Assembly: GCA_013824615.1 (NCBI GenBank)
Contig: PNOC01000002.1
Span: forward strand, 61,369 to 125,368
Length of the DNA stretch: 64,000 nt
Direction of reading: 5' to 3'
Source: Thermodesulfovibrio sp.
GTDB lineage: Bacteria; Nitrospirota; Thermodesulfovibrionia; Thermodesulfovibrionales; UBA6898
Part shown: piece after piece, positions 42,136 to 49,774 of the stretch
Layout: the number at the start of each line of letters is the position of its first letter
Numbering within the stretch: the stretch's first letter is position 1
Made by a program: the position numbers and the translations under genes
Notes under the pieces: generated by a model
Databases searched by the model: none
The model's input: the letters and a program-made list of their open reading frames with translations, nothing else
Told to the model about the DNA's origin: nothing

Positions 42136-42754
42136 CCGCGGCATAACCATCGTAGAAATTATCCTTGCCATGTCGTTCACCGTGGTGATCATGGTAATCC
42201 TCTTTGCCGCCCTGCGCCTCGGATATAAGGCCCAGGAAACCGGAGACCGGCGGGCAGAGGAGACACAAAAAGTTCGTATCATTGCAGACCGTATGCAGTG
42301 GCTGCTGCGGGGGGCCTACCCGTACAGCACCACGCTGAAGGGCAAGCAGAAACTTTATTTCAGAGGAAGGTCAGACAGCGTTGGGTTCGTCACCACCAGT
42401 ACCGACACCCGCGGCAAGGGGCCGGAAGATCAGGCAGGCCTGAAGTGGGTCTCTGTCTCTGCCGACAGAGAAGGACTGAAGATTACGGAGAAGGTCTATT
42501 TTCTGGAAGATGTCTTTGAGGATAGCGGAGGAAAACCCTATACCCTTGAACCGGACATAAAGAAACTTTCTTTTGAATATTTTGACCTCCCTGAAAATGA
42601 AAAAACCGGAGAGTGGGTTTCCAGTTGGGACGAAGAAGAAAAAGACTACCTGCCTGCAGCGGTAAAGGTGATGATCACCTTTAATCAAAACAACCGGGAA
42701 GTGGTCCTGCCGGAGCTTATCGTCAACCTCCAGGTGCTGAAAAAAACCAGGTAG
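42119..42754 (+). CDS. gspJ: Pseudopilin GspJ
   Basis: 211 residues from ATG 42119, overlapping gspI by 17 bases. The leader KNNRG precedes ITIVEIILAMSFTVVIMVILF; Ile replaces the usual Phe at +1, but the Glu at +5 is kept. The rest matches GspJ in length and in the VYFLED...LEPDIKKLSFEYFD region. It is the last type II secretion gene in the window, so GspC, D, E, K, L and M are elsewhere or absent. Confidence 0.83.
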   Translation: MTLKNNRGITIVEIILAMSFTVVIMVILFAALRLGYKAQETGDRRAEETQKVRIIADRMQWLLRGAYPYSTTLKGKQKLYFRGRSDSVGFVTTSTDTRGKGPEDQAGLKWVSVSADREGLKITEKVYFLEDVFEDSGGKPYTLEPDIKKLSFEYFDLPENEKTGEWVSSWDEEEKDYLPAAVKVMITFNQNNREVVLPELIVNLQVLKKTR

Positions 42755-42830
42755 GGCCGGCCTGAATCAGTCCCTGAATCAGGCGCTTGACTCTGAAACG
42801 GGGGTAAAGTTCACCTGCGGCCCGCGGCTG

Positions 42831-42839
42831 TGGTATACT
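42831..42839 (+). promoter_or_regulatory. Extended -10 promoter for the leucine-rich-repeat gene
   Basis: TG-G-TATACT lies about 50 bases before the preferred start at 42890. A TTGACT at 42787 is too far upstream to serve as its -35 box. Its presence argues against the longer frame that begins at 42830. Confidence 0.4.
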
Positions 42840-42889
42840 GTGATGCTGTTGCTGACAGTAAAACATCTATGACTTATTTGGGATGGCAC

Positions 42890-44056
42890 ATGCTCAAGAC
42901 CATACTGACCTATATTGTTTTATCACTCGTTTCATTCGGAATCATATCGCCCGAACTGCAGGCCCAATCCTATGACAGCCTGAAGGCGGCCCTGGCCTCC
43001 CCCCGGAAAGCAACCGGCCTGATAATACGGGAGAAGGATGCCAGACTCAAGAAACTGCCGCCAGATATAAAGAAACTGGGCAATCTTCGCAGCCTCCAGA
43101 TCAGCTGTCCTGCCCAGCTGGAAGGACTTCCCCCTGAGATCGGCAGCCTCTCCAGACTCGAGCGGCTCGTCATCGACAACAACGACAAGTGCCAGACCCG
43201 GCTTATCCTCCCGGAAACCATCGGAAAACTGAAGAACCTCAAGGTGCTGCGCCTGCACGGGACTCTCGAAGTTCCCGGAATCGAACCGGGCAAGGCAGCC
43301 AAAGGCAGGGCGGACGAGAGTCTGCCGAAAAGTTTTTCACAGCTGAACAATCTGCAGGAGCTGGACCTTGGTCATAATGGCCTGACAGAAGTCCCCCCCA
43401 AAATTGCGGCCTTCGAAAAACTGGAAAAACTTATGCTCGATGACAATCCCCTCACCGACGTTCCGCCCTTTATGGCAAAACTGAAAAAATTGAAGGAACT
43501 TTCACTCAACGCTACCCGGGTCACCACCCTGCCGAAAGAATTCACCGCTGTCAGGGGGCTGAAGGTGGCAATGAGCGGCAAAACGCTCACCCTCCAGGAC
43601 CAGGTAAAGCTCAGGACAGACTTCCCGCATATAACCTTTAATTTCGGTGAAAATCGGGCTGAAACTCCGGTGAAGACCACGGCACCTCCTGCGAAAAAAG
43701 TGACTGCTGTTCAGGAGCCGAATTACCGTATCATATTCACCACAGGGCTGAATGAAAACAACGAACCGACCAATAACCTGACTGAACTGTCCCTGGACGA
43801 GAAGATTGTTTATATCTACGTCACCTGGTACTCATTGCCGAGGGAAACCTATCAGTACGTCTGCAAGATATATGACGGCGCAGGCGACCTGGTGCGGCTC
43901 GCCACCATGGACTTTACGCCGAGCGACGAATCCCACTATACCTTTTCCTCGTATCAGATCAGAAAACTGCTGGATAAGCCCGGGGCGTGGAAATTTGAGA
44001 TATACCTCAACGGGGTCCGGGTGGTGGATAAGAGCCTTAAGGTTGTTTCAAACTGA
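42890..44056 (+). CDS. Exported leucine-rich-repeat protein
   Basis: 388 residues from ATG 42890, chosen since it opens a signal peptide (about 1-25, ending LQA) and lies after the -10 box at 42834. About seven leucine-rich repeats (roughly 45-225) follow the pattern L-x-L-x-x-N-x-L-x-x-LP-x-x-I, with LPPEIGSLSRLERLVIDNND and LQELDLGHNGLTEVPPKIAAF as examples. A Pro/Ala linker (about 255-265) leads to a C-terminal domain rich in Tyr and Trp (FTTGLNENNEPTNNLTELSLDEKIVYIYVTWYSL) that looks like a beta-sandwich. The role is unknown; protein binding at the surface is likely. Confidence 0.72.
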   Translation: MLKTILTYIVLSLVSFGIISPELQAQSYDSLKAALASPRKATGLIIREKDARLKKLPPDIKKLGNLRSLQISCPAQLEGLPPEIGSLSRLERLVIDNNDKCQTRLILPETIGKLKNLKVLRLHGTLEVPGIEPGKAAKGRADESLPKSFSQLNNLQELDLGHNGLTEVPPKIAAFEKLEKLMLDDNPLTDVPPFMAKLKKLKELSLNATRVTTLPKEFTAVRGLKVAMSGKTLTLQDQVKLRTDFPHITFNFGENRAETPVKTTAPPAKKVTAVQEPNYRIIFTTGLNENNEPTNNLTELSLDEKIVYIYVTWYSLPRETYQYVCKIYDGAGDLVRLATMDFTPSDESHYTFSSYQIRKLLDKPGAWKFEIYLNGVRVVDKSLKVVSN

Positions 44057-44299
44057 ATTACGGTACACTGCAGCAGCCAGAAACTCCTCATAATTTCTGT
44101 AATGGCAACAGGATTTGATTACAAATCACGTAGCCGCAGCTGCAACCTGAAGTGAATTTTATTAAAGAAGGCTGGCAGGCCCGATAGAATGGCTTTAAGG
44201 TGTTGCAGACAGAAATTTTTCGGAGTTCCCGCCTGCTGCAACGATTAAATTTCAAAACGCAATCTCAGTAAAGTAATTTGGAAGCCTACAGGGCTGTGT

Positions 44300-45286
44300 T
44301 CAGAACCTTCTTTTATATGCCATATGCAGGGTGAAATCATTGGCCCCGGCGGTGTTGAGGTCTTCGGTCATGGAGAGTTCGATGCTGTCTTTTGCTTTGG
44401 TATACCTGATGCCGAAGACCCCGAGGAATCCGGCCCGGTCTATCATGCCAACACCCGTCTTCGGGTAGGGCGATGTCTGGAATGTGGCCTGTGCAAGCAG
44501 ACCCAGATCAGACGTCAACAAATATTCAAGTCCTCCCGCTGCATAGAAGAATTCTTTTAGTTCTATCCTCTGTTCTGCCCTGACATCACCCGGAAAAATG
44601 ATACCGGCATTGAAGTAGGCCATGAGCCTCGGGCCCCACTGTTTATCGACCATGACTGCCAGGTCCGCATCCAGAGAACCGTTGCCGTAGCCCTTATGGG
44701 CATCCCCCGTCGGCAGCTCCAGCCCTGCGCTGATGCTCACGGCGGGATCTCCGGAGAGGAGCAGTTTCTTTACCGACAGGCGTACATCTCCGAGACCCGC
44801 ACCGCCGGAAGTGCCTTTGATCACCCTTTGTCCATTTTTGCTGACCTCATAAGCAAATTCGTTACGCGGTCTTTCACTCCGGCTATAATCAGGAAGGTCA
44901 AAGGTCTTGTGAAAGTCATCAAGAAAGCCGTCCATAAAACCGCCGTTAAAATTGATGACCGGCACCCTGATGCCTAGTTCCAGGCCAGGGGCAACAACCT
45001 TTCTGTACTGGAGATCGAGTACCGCCATCTCAAGATCGAGCAGGACATTCCACTCTACAGACTGCCGATTAAGATAAACACTTGAGTACGAAAAACCAAC
45101 AGCAACCGCATCGTTTGTCCGGGCAGACTCCAGCCCGGAAGCGTCCGCGTGCATAAACAGCGGGAACTGGCTCCTTACCTGCAATGGGCCCTCAAAGGAG
45201 TATGCCGGTGCCGCTGCAGCCAGGACAGCCATAAAGAACAGCGCAGCAGCCCCAAGCAATGTCGTATCAATTATTCTCTTCATCAT
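44300..45286 (-). CDS. DUF3187-family outer-membrane beta-barrel protein
   Basis: 328 residues with a signal peptide (about 1-30, ending AYSFE) and a mature part of alternating strands ending in Arg-Arg-Phe, the terminal aromatic typical of barrels folded by BamA. Stretches such as GLELGIRVPVINFNGGFMDGFLDDFH and SISAGLELPTGDAHKGYGNGS match my memory of DUF3187 proteins. The function is unknown. Its start overlaps the end of the HNH gene by 20 bases, so both are on one message. Confidence 0.72.
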   Translation of the reverse strand: MMKRIIDTTLLGAAALFFMAVLAAAAPAYSFEGPLQVRSQFPLFMHADASGLESARTNDAVAVGFSYSSVYLNRQSVEWNVLLDLEMAVLDLQYRKVVAPGLELGIRVPVINFNGGFMDGFLDDFHKTFDLPDYSRSERPRNEFAYEVSKNGQRVIKGTSGGAGLGDVRLSVKKLLLSGDPAVSISAGLELPTGDAHKGYGNGSLDADLAVMVDKQWGPRLMAYFNAGIIFPGDVRAEQRIELKEFFYAAGGLEYLLTSDLGLLAQATFQTSPYPKTGVGMIDRAGFLGVFGIRYTKAKDSIELSMTEDLNTAGANDFTLHMAYKRRF

Positions 45287-45581
45287 CCGATCCCTTCATG
45301 TTCACAAGATATTCCTCCCACTCGATCGGGAGCATATGTTTCTTCTTATTATTGCATTCCTTGCAGGCAGGGACCACGTTGCCCTTTACCGACCGTCCAC
45401 CTCTTATCACCGGCACGATATGGTCCATGGTCAGCTCCTGAGCCGGGAACTTTTCGCGGCAGAAATAGCAGACGCCTTCACCTCTTTTTCTCTTCCACCA
45501 TTGAGAATTCCTCAACTCCCGGGCCTTCGCCCGCTCCCGCTTTATCTCCTCATCGGTTATGTCAGATATGAAATAGTCCAT
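45267..45581 (-). CDS. HNH endonuclease-domain protein
   Basis: 104 residues from ATG 45581. The HNH site is CYFCREKF...LTMDHIVPVIRGGRSVKGNVVPACKECNNKK, with two CxxC zinc pairs and the D-H-x-x-P core. Basic residues dominate the N-terminus. A longer frame starts at 45665, but its added residues (VILRLDRGIQ) are just the translation of the dispersed palindromic repeat at 45598, so the shorter start is preferred. It may be a housekeeping HNH nuclease of the phage-packaging or McrA-like type; no partner methylase is near. Confidence 0.8.
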   Translation of the reverse strand: MDYFISDITDEEIKRERAKARELRNSQWWKRKRGEGVCYFCREKFPAQELTMDHIVPVIRGGRSVKGNVVPACKECNNKKKHMLPIEWEEYLVNMKGSDDEENN

Positions 45582-45597
45582 TACGTTATAGATGCAC

Positions 45598-45629
45598 TGG
45601 ATCCCCCGGTCAAGCCGGAGGATGACAAC
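45598..45629. repeat. Single palindromic repeat unit, TGTCAT/ATCCAG family
   Basis: CTGGAT-CCCCCGGTCAAGCCGGAGG-ATGACA, one unit of the family also seen at 20040, 54551 and 58604. It lies in front of the HNH gene and produces the false N-terminal extension VILRLDRGIQ. Confidence 0.7.
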
Positions 45630-45653
45630 CTCAGAACATATGGATAGAACTGG

Positions 45654-45802
45654 GGTGGCGGGCATGTGTGGAGAAAAATTTTATGCGCATCCGATGTAAA
45701 ACGTCTGATCATCCTCCGAGGTCCCGGAATACAGACCACCTCAGACAGAGTCACAAACAAATCGCGCCATGATAAAATTTTTCGGAACATATGCCCGCCA
45801 CC
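45654..45802. repeat. 149-bp fold-back element with imperfect 31-base terminal inverted repeats
   Basis: GGTGGCGGGCAT and AGAAAAATTTTAT at the left are matched by their complement at the right; 27 of 31 positions agree. Inside, GTCTGA...TCAGAC and GAGGT...ACCTC form further nested stems, so the whole can fold into one long hairpin. It codes for nothing. No clear target duplication was found. It looks like a miniature inverted-repeat element (MITE), or a large bidirectional terminator between the cyclase and HNH genes. Confidence 0.6.
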
Positions 45803-45822
45803 ATCATCCACCCCACCATCCC

Positions 45823-47820
45823 TCATCCAATGCTGTTCCAGAGAACACTCTGGTCCCTTCCGTTGTGCTTGGCATGATAGAGTGCCTGGTCCGCTTTTTC
45901 GATCAGCTCCTCTTTTCTCTTTGCATCCACCGGCAAGACCGCTATCCCAATGCTGATCGAGACGTTGAAGGTCTTGCCGTCCGCACTGAAGGTCTTTTCC
46001 CTCACAGACTCGCGCAGCCGTTCTGCTATGATCCTGGCCCCGGGTCCGTCAGTGCCCGGAAGGATTACCGCAAACTCCTCCCCGCCGTACCGGGCCGCGA
46101 TATCTACGTCTCTAACCGTCTCCCTGATGATCTTTGAGACCCCTTTCAGGACAATATCACCGACCGGGTGGCCATAGGTGTCATTAACCTTCTTGAAATG
46201 ATCAATATCAGTCAGCATAAGCGCCAGCGAACCCGAAAGCCTGCTCTGGCGCTTCAGTTCACCGGTCAGCTTCTCCTGAAATATACGGTGATTGAGGAGG
46301 CCGGTCAGGCCGTCCGTTGTCGCCAGTCGCTCGATCTGGGCGTGCAGTTTTGCATTTGCGATCAGGGTCGAGGCCTGATTGCAGAGGATCTCAATCAGTT
46401 CGATCTCCTGGTTTTCTAGAAAATCGACCTGCTCCGACAACATAACGAGTACCCCCAAGAGCTGATTTTCGGACAGCATAGGGATCGCAAGAACAGAGCG
46501 CACCTCTCCTGCATTAAAGGGCATGATAGGGATCTTATAGCCTTTCACGTCGCTCACATAAAACTTGGTGCGATTTTCCAGTGCAAAATTTATTATAGTT
46601 GCATCAAACGATACCCTCCGGCTCTCAACGCTGCGCCCTGTATTGTGATGGACGAGATCAAAAAGCTTCCCTCGCCGGGAGAAGAAAAATACCTGTGCAG
46701 CGGAAATCCTCTCGACACCTTCACAAAGCCTCCTGGCTATCCTTCCCCTGTCAAGCTCGGAGGTGACCAGGTTAGAACTTTCCTCTTTCAGGATCCTGAG
46801 CCCGGCCCTTTCCCGCTTAAGAGGAATATACATCCTCTCGCGATGGAGAATCCTGACTAACTGAGCCGCAACCCGTTCGGCATGCTCTTTTTCGGGCAGA
46901 TTGAATGCATATTGGCGTGAACTGTCCACCGTCAGCACACCGACCAACAGGGAACCGTCAAGAATAGGAACCGCTATGATCGAAACAATCCTCAGCTCCT
47001 TCCGGTATCCGGGCGGCGTCTTCTTTTCGTCCAGTTCACTAAAAGAAGCAAGTTTTTTATCCCTGAAACAAGCCCCCACAATACCACCATCCATGACCTC
47101 AAGCGCTCCCTCAGCTCCAGTCGAAGAACGAAGGACAAAGCTGTTGCGGTCCGGGATAAAAAGACTTGCGGAATCTGCAAAAACAGCCTGTTTTATTGTG
47201 CCCAGCAGTTCACGGATCTCCTCATCGATCTTCATGATCGAAGCATAGTAATGGGAAAGCGTCTCCTCGCTGCTGAGGGACTCAAGTTCTGCTTCGTGGG
47301 TGATGGACCGGGCATTCCGTCGGATCGTCGCCAACGCATGCTCGGCCTTGTCCCGGGCGGTCTGCAGCCTCCGGACCATGTAGGACGAGACCCCTGCCGT
47401 CATTATGAGAAAGGCCGCAAGCAGGCCGGCCTGTACCGGGTCGGCGATATCCAGAAAGGGTCTGAATCCTGCAAATTGCAGTACAGAGGCTGGTACTATC
47501 TGGATCGAAAAAAGGGTAAGTGCTATCAGCACGGCAGGCAGACTGAAAAAAAATGTCATGACAATGACCAACGGAAAGAATAGCGGGGTCAACCGGATAA
47601 GATGCAGGGACTGGATCGCTCCGGCCGGAAGCAGGAGCCCGGTTAGGAGAAACGCAACAGCAAGCTCCTCTTTCTTCTCACGATTATAAAGAAAGAAACA
47701 GGCAGCTGCAATAGCGAAACAGGCCGGAAACCAAAAAAAAGGCCTGGCTTCAGGAAGTCCTTTCAGCAGGCCAAACCAGGCAAAAACAGTGAAGAGGAGC
47801 GGTCCGCCCCTCTTCAGCAT
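45823..47820 (-). CDS. Membrane GAF-GAF diguanylate cyclase
   Basis: 665 residues from ATG 47820, two bases after the DUF507 stop; the frame reaches 47889 but overlaps DUF507. The N-terminus has about six membrane segments (1-165). Two GAF domains follow (about 205-350 and 360-500), then a GGDEF domain (about 510-663) with RYGGEEF, a full active site that makes cyclic-di-GMP. RDVD five residues before it is an intact inhibitory I-site, so the product should feed back. The domain order suggests light, gas or redox sensing, by inference. It is the last gene of the ribosomal-protein operon. Confidence 0.87.
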   Translation of the reverse strand: MLKRGGPLLFTVFAWFGLLKGLPEARPFFWFPACFAIAAACFFLYNREKKEELAVAFLLTGLLLPAGAIQSLHLIRLTPLFFPLVIVMTFFFSLPAVLIALTLFSIQIVPASVLQFAGFRPFLDIADPVQAGLLAAFLIMTAGVSSYMVRRLQTARDKAEHALATIRRNARSITHEAELESLSSEETLSHYYASIMKIDEEIRELLGTIKQAVFADSASLFIPDRNSFVLRSSTGAEGALEVMDGGIVGACFRDKKLASFSELDEKKTPPGYRKELRIVSIIAVPILDGSLLVGVLTVDSSRQYAFNLPEKEHAERVAAQLVRILHRERMYIPLKRERAGLRILKEESSNLVTSELDRGRIARRLCEGVERISAAQVFFFSRRGKLFDLVHHNTGRSVESRRVSFDATIINFALENRTKFYVSDVKGYKIPIMPFNAGEVRSVLAIPMLSENQLLGVLVMLSEQVDFLENQEIELIEILCNQASTLIANAKLHAQIERLATTDGLTGLLNHRIFQEKLTGELKRQSRLSGSLALMLTDIDHFKKVNDTYGHPVGDIVLKGVSKIIRETVRDVDIAARYGGEEFAVILPGTDGPGARIIAERLRESVREKTFSADGKTFNVSISIGIAVLPVDAKRKEELIEKADQALYHAKHNGRDQSVLWNSIG

Positions 47821-47822
47821 AT

Positions 47823-48107
47823 CTAGCCAGATGCCCGGCCCTTTTTGACCTCTTCCTCTCTGAAGAGCTTCTTGTACATTACTTCCCATTCAGGGCTGCC
47901 CTCGATCAGTTTTCTGGAGTACGTCTGGAGTTTATTTCTGACAATCTGATCTATCTCCTCGCCGATCTTGAGTTCGGCCACAATCGTCCGCTTCATCTCA
48001 CGCCTGACTTCGCCCTCATCGTTGACCAGATCAATCAGGTCCTTATCCATAAGCGCCTTCAGCAGCACATGGGTCAGATGCGAAATCTTGTCTTCTGAAA
48101 GCATCAT
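47823..48107 (-). CDS. DUF507 protein, copy 2
   Basis: 94 residues, helical, with LSEDKISHLTHVLLKAL at the N-terminus and EVRREMKRTIVAELKIGEEIDQIVRNKLQTYSRKLIEGSPEWEVMYKKLFREE, the DUF507 pattern. The function of DUF507 is unknown. It overlaps the first copy by 4 bases and resembles it in length and layout, so the pair arose by duplication and may form a heterodimer. Confidence 0.82.
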   Translation of the reverse strand: MMLSEDKISHLTHVLLKALMDKDLIDLVNDEGEVRREMKRTIVAELKIGEEIDQIVRNKLQTYSRKLIEGSPEWEVMYKKLFREEEVKKGRASG

Positions 48108-48385
48108 AGGATGAGGTTCCTCTCCCGCACCAATTTCTGCTTTGTCAAATCAAAAAGCTTCCGGTAGTCCATCCTGCCGCCCTCGATATCAGAAGCGTAC
48201 TTATTAAGAATCAGACGGACCTCATCATTCAGGCGGTCTTCAACCATCAACTCCTCGGTAATGAACTCCTCGACCTTCGCAAGCAGTTTGTCTTCAGGTA
48301 CCGACAGGACCACCATCTCCTTTTCGATCAGGTTCTCGGTGATCCTCTTGGCCAGAATCGGCACCCAGGACTTGGGAATCCGCAT
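48104..48385 (-). CDS. DUF507 protein, copy 1
   Basis: 93 residues, helical, starting MRIPKSWVPILAKRITENLIEKEMV. The acidic and basic pattern (VEDRLNDEVRLILNKYASDIEGGRMDYRKLFDLTKQKLVRER) marks DUF507. It starts 2 bases after the rpsR stop and overlaps the second copy. I know no experimental function for this family; the close linkage to ribosomal protein genes hints at translation or growth control. Confidence 0.82.
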   Translation of the reverse strand: MRIPKSWVPILAKRITENLIEKEMVVLSVPEDKLLAKVEEFITEELMVEDRLNDEVRLILNKYASDIEGGRMDYRKLFDLTKQKLVRERNLIL

Positions 48386-48387
48386 TG

Positions 48388-48618
48388 TTATTTCTCGACA
48401 AACGAGAGGATCGCGATGTTGCGGGCCCTCATAATAGACTCATTGAGGTCGCGCTGATGCTTGGCGCAGGTCCCGGTCATTCTCCTCGAAAGAATCTTGC
48501 CGCGCTCAGTCAAAAAACCCCTCAGCAGCTTGATGTCTTTATAATCTATGAACTCTGTCTTTTCAGAGCAGAACCTGCAGAACTTTCTCCTCTGAAATCT
48601 TTTCTGTGGCATTCCCAT
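48388..48618 (-). CDS. rpsR: Ribosomal protein S18
   Basis: 76 residues. [41 protein letters not shown] and the closing ARNIAILSF are hallmark S18 strings; S18 pairs with S6 on the 30S platform. AAAGGA is 8 bases before the ATG. The zinc-type cysteines (CRFC, with a further Cys at TGTC) are kept. Confidence 0.95.
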   Translation of the reverse strand: MGMPQKRFQRRKFCRFCSEKTEFIDYKDIKLLRGFLTERGKILSRRMTGTCAKHQRDLNESIMRARNIAILSFVEK

Positions 48619-48681
48619 AATGTTATTCCTTTCTCTTTATGATCTCGGCGGCGCAGCGCCAGATATTAAATGGTTAAAGCA

Positions 48682-49086
48682 TTAAAACGGCTCAAGGTCG
48701 GTCGTCTCTTCAGGGGGATGAAAGTCGCTTTCACCGCCGCCGGACCCTTCAGCGCCATATTCTTTCTTGCTGCTGGAGAGAAAACGCACTGTCTGGGCAA
48801 CAATTTCAAATTTCGACCGCTGCTGACCGTCAGTCTCCCACTTGCGCTCCTGGAGACGGCCATCGACCAGTGCTGTTCTGCCCTTGGCAAGATGCTGGGC
48901 TACAGATTCGCCCTGCTTACCCCAGACTATGCAGTCGATGAAGAGCGTCTCCTCTTTCATGCTGTCGCCGGACTTAAACTTGGTAGAACTTGCCAGGCGG
49001 ATGGTGCAGACCGGAGTCCCCTGCGGCGTATACCGCAATTCAGGGTCTTTCGTGAGGTTTCCGATGATTATGCACTTGTTATACAT
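48682..49086 (-). CDS. ssb: Single-stranded DNA-binding protein
   Basis: 134 residues. The N-terminal OB fold (about 1-105) shows NKCIIIGNLTKDPELRYTPQGTPVC, TLFIDCIVWGKQGE and LAKGRTALVDGRLQERKWE. A Gly/Ser/Glu linker leads to the acidic tail TDLEPF, a variant of the DDDIPF tip that recruits repair proteins. It starts at the base before the rpsF stop and precedes rpsR by 63 bases; rpsF-ssb-rpsR is the common bacterial order. Confidence 0.95.
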   Translation of the reverse strand: MYNKCIIIGNLTKDPELRYTPQGTPVCTIRLASSTKFKSGDSMKEETLFIDCIVWGKQGESVAQHLAKGRTALVDGRLQERKWETDGQQRSKFEIVAQTVRFLSSSKKEYGAEGSGGGESDFHPPEETTDLEPF

Positions 49087-49491
49087 CTAGGCCTCGCTCT
49101 TGACCGCCTGCTCAGTCACAGCCTTCTCAGCTACAGCCTTCTCAGCAGCCGCAGCCTTCTGTTCAGCCTCTGCCGCGAGCGCCTTCTCAAGATGCTTAAT
49201 CTGCTTGGGGCCAAGCTTGATGACCATGAATTTGATGACCGGATCGAAAACCTTGTAGAGTTCTTCGAGTTTCTTGATCGTTGCGGCGGGCGCCTTGTAG
49301 ACAAACAGGACATAGAACCCTTTTGCCTGTTTCTTGATCTCATAGGAGAGTTTCCTTCTTCCCCAATGATCTGCCCTGATTACTTCTCCCCCTGCATTAA
49401 CGACAAGGTCCTTGATTCTTGTGACCGCGGCGGTAATCTCCTCGTCAGAGAGGGAAGCGTTCAGGATAACGAAATTTTCGTAGATGTTCAT
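49087..49491 (-). CDS. rpsF: Ribosomal protein S6
   Basis: 134 residues. The S6 fold is shown by YENFVILNASLSDEEITAAVTRIKDLV, VIRADHWGRRKLSYEIKKQAKGFYVLFVYKAP and KLEELYKVFDPVIKFMVIKL. A C-terminal Ala/Glu-rich tail (about 98-134, AAEAEQKAAAAEKAVAEK) is longer than in many S6 proteins. AAGGAGG precedes the ATG. It is the first gene of the operon with ssb, rpsR, two DUF507 genes and a diguanylate cyclase. Confidence 0.95.
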   Translation of the reverse strand: MNIYENFVILNASLSDEEITAAVTRIKDLVVNAGGEVIRADHWGRRKLSYEIKKQAKGFYVLFVYKAPAATIKKLEELYKVFDPVIKFMVIKLGPKQIKHLEKALAAEAEQKAAAAEKAVAEKAVTEQAVKSEA

Positions 49492-49516
49492 TCAAAACAC
49501 CTCCTTATGGATTTTC

Positions 49517-49556
49517 CCCCGCTCCTGCGGGGACTATAGCCCTTTCCCAGGGAAAG
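49517..49556 (-). promoter_or_regulatory. Leader hairpins before rpsF
   Basis: Two inverted repeats in the rpsF leader: CCCCGC-TCCT-GCGGGG and CTTTC-CCAGG-GAAAG. Many bacteria have an S6:S18-binding hairpin here for feedback control. I cannot confirm the CCG bulge that defines that motif, so the role is only suggested by position. Confidence 0.35.
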
Positions 49557-49572
49557 AGCAAGGAGGTCTATG

Positions 49573-49602
49573 TTATACCATAAAAAGCCGTGGAGCGTCA
49601 AT
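49573..49602 (-). promoter_or_regulatory. Promoter of the rpsF operon
   Basis: On the minus strand TTGACG and TATAAC, each 5 of 6 to consensus, lie 18 bases apart, about 80 bases before the rpsF start. Transcription would run through the two leader hairpins. Confidence 0.7.
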
Positions 49603-49774
49603 TTTTATGGGGTTCCAACTCCAGATCCCCTCTCGGGGGTCACCCCGGGCGACTCGCCGAGGAGAGGTGCAGGGTGGGTTAGCCATTGTGTTTTAGTGTA
49701 TTTAAAAATATTTTTATGGATATTAATTTACTTAATACTATAAAATTTATGATCTATTTCTTCGGAGGCAGTTA

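Noticed and set aside
42884..42900. TGGCAC overlapping the leucine-rich-repeat start
   Set aside because: No TTGC follows at the right distance and the site overlaps the start codon.
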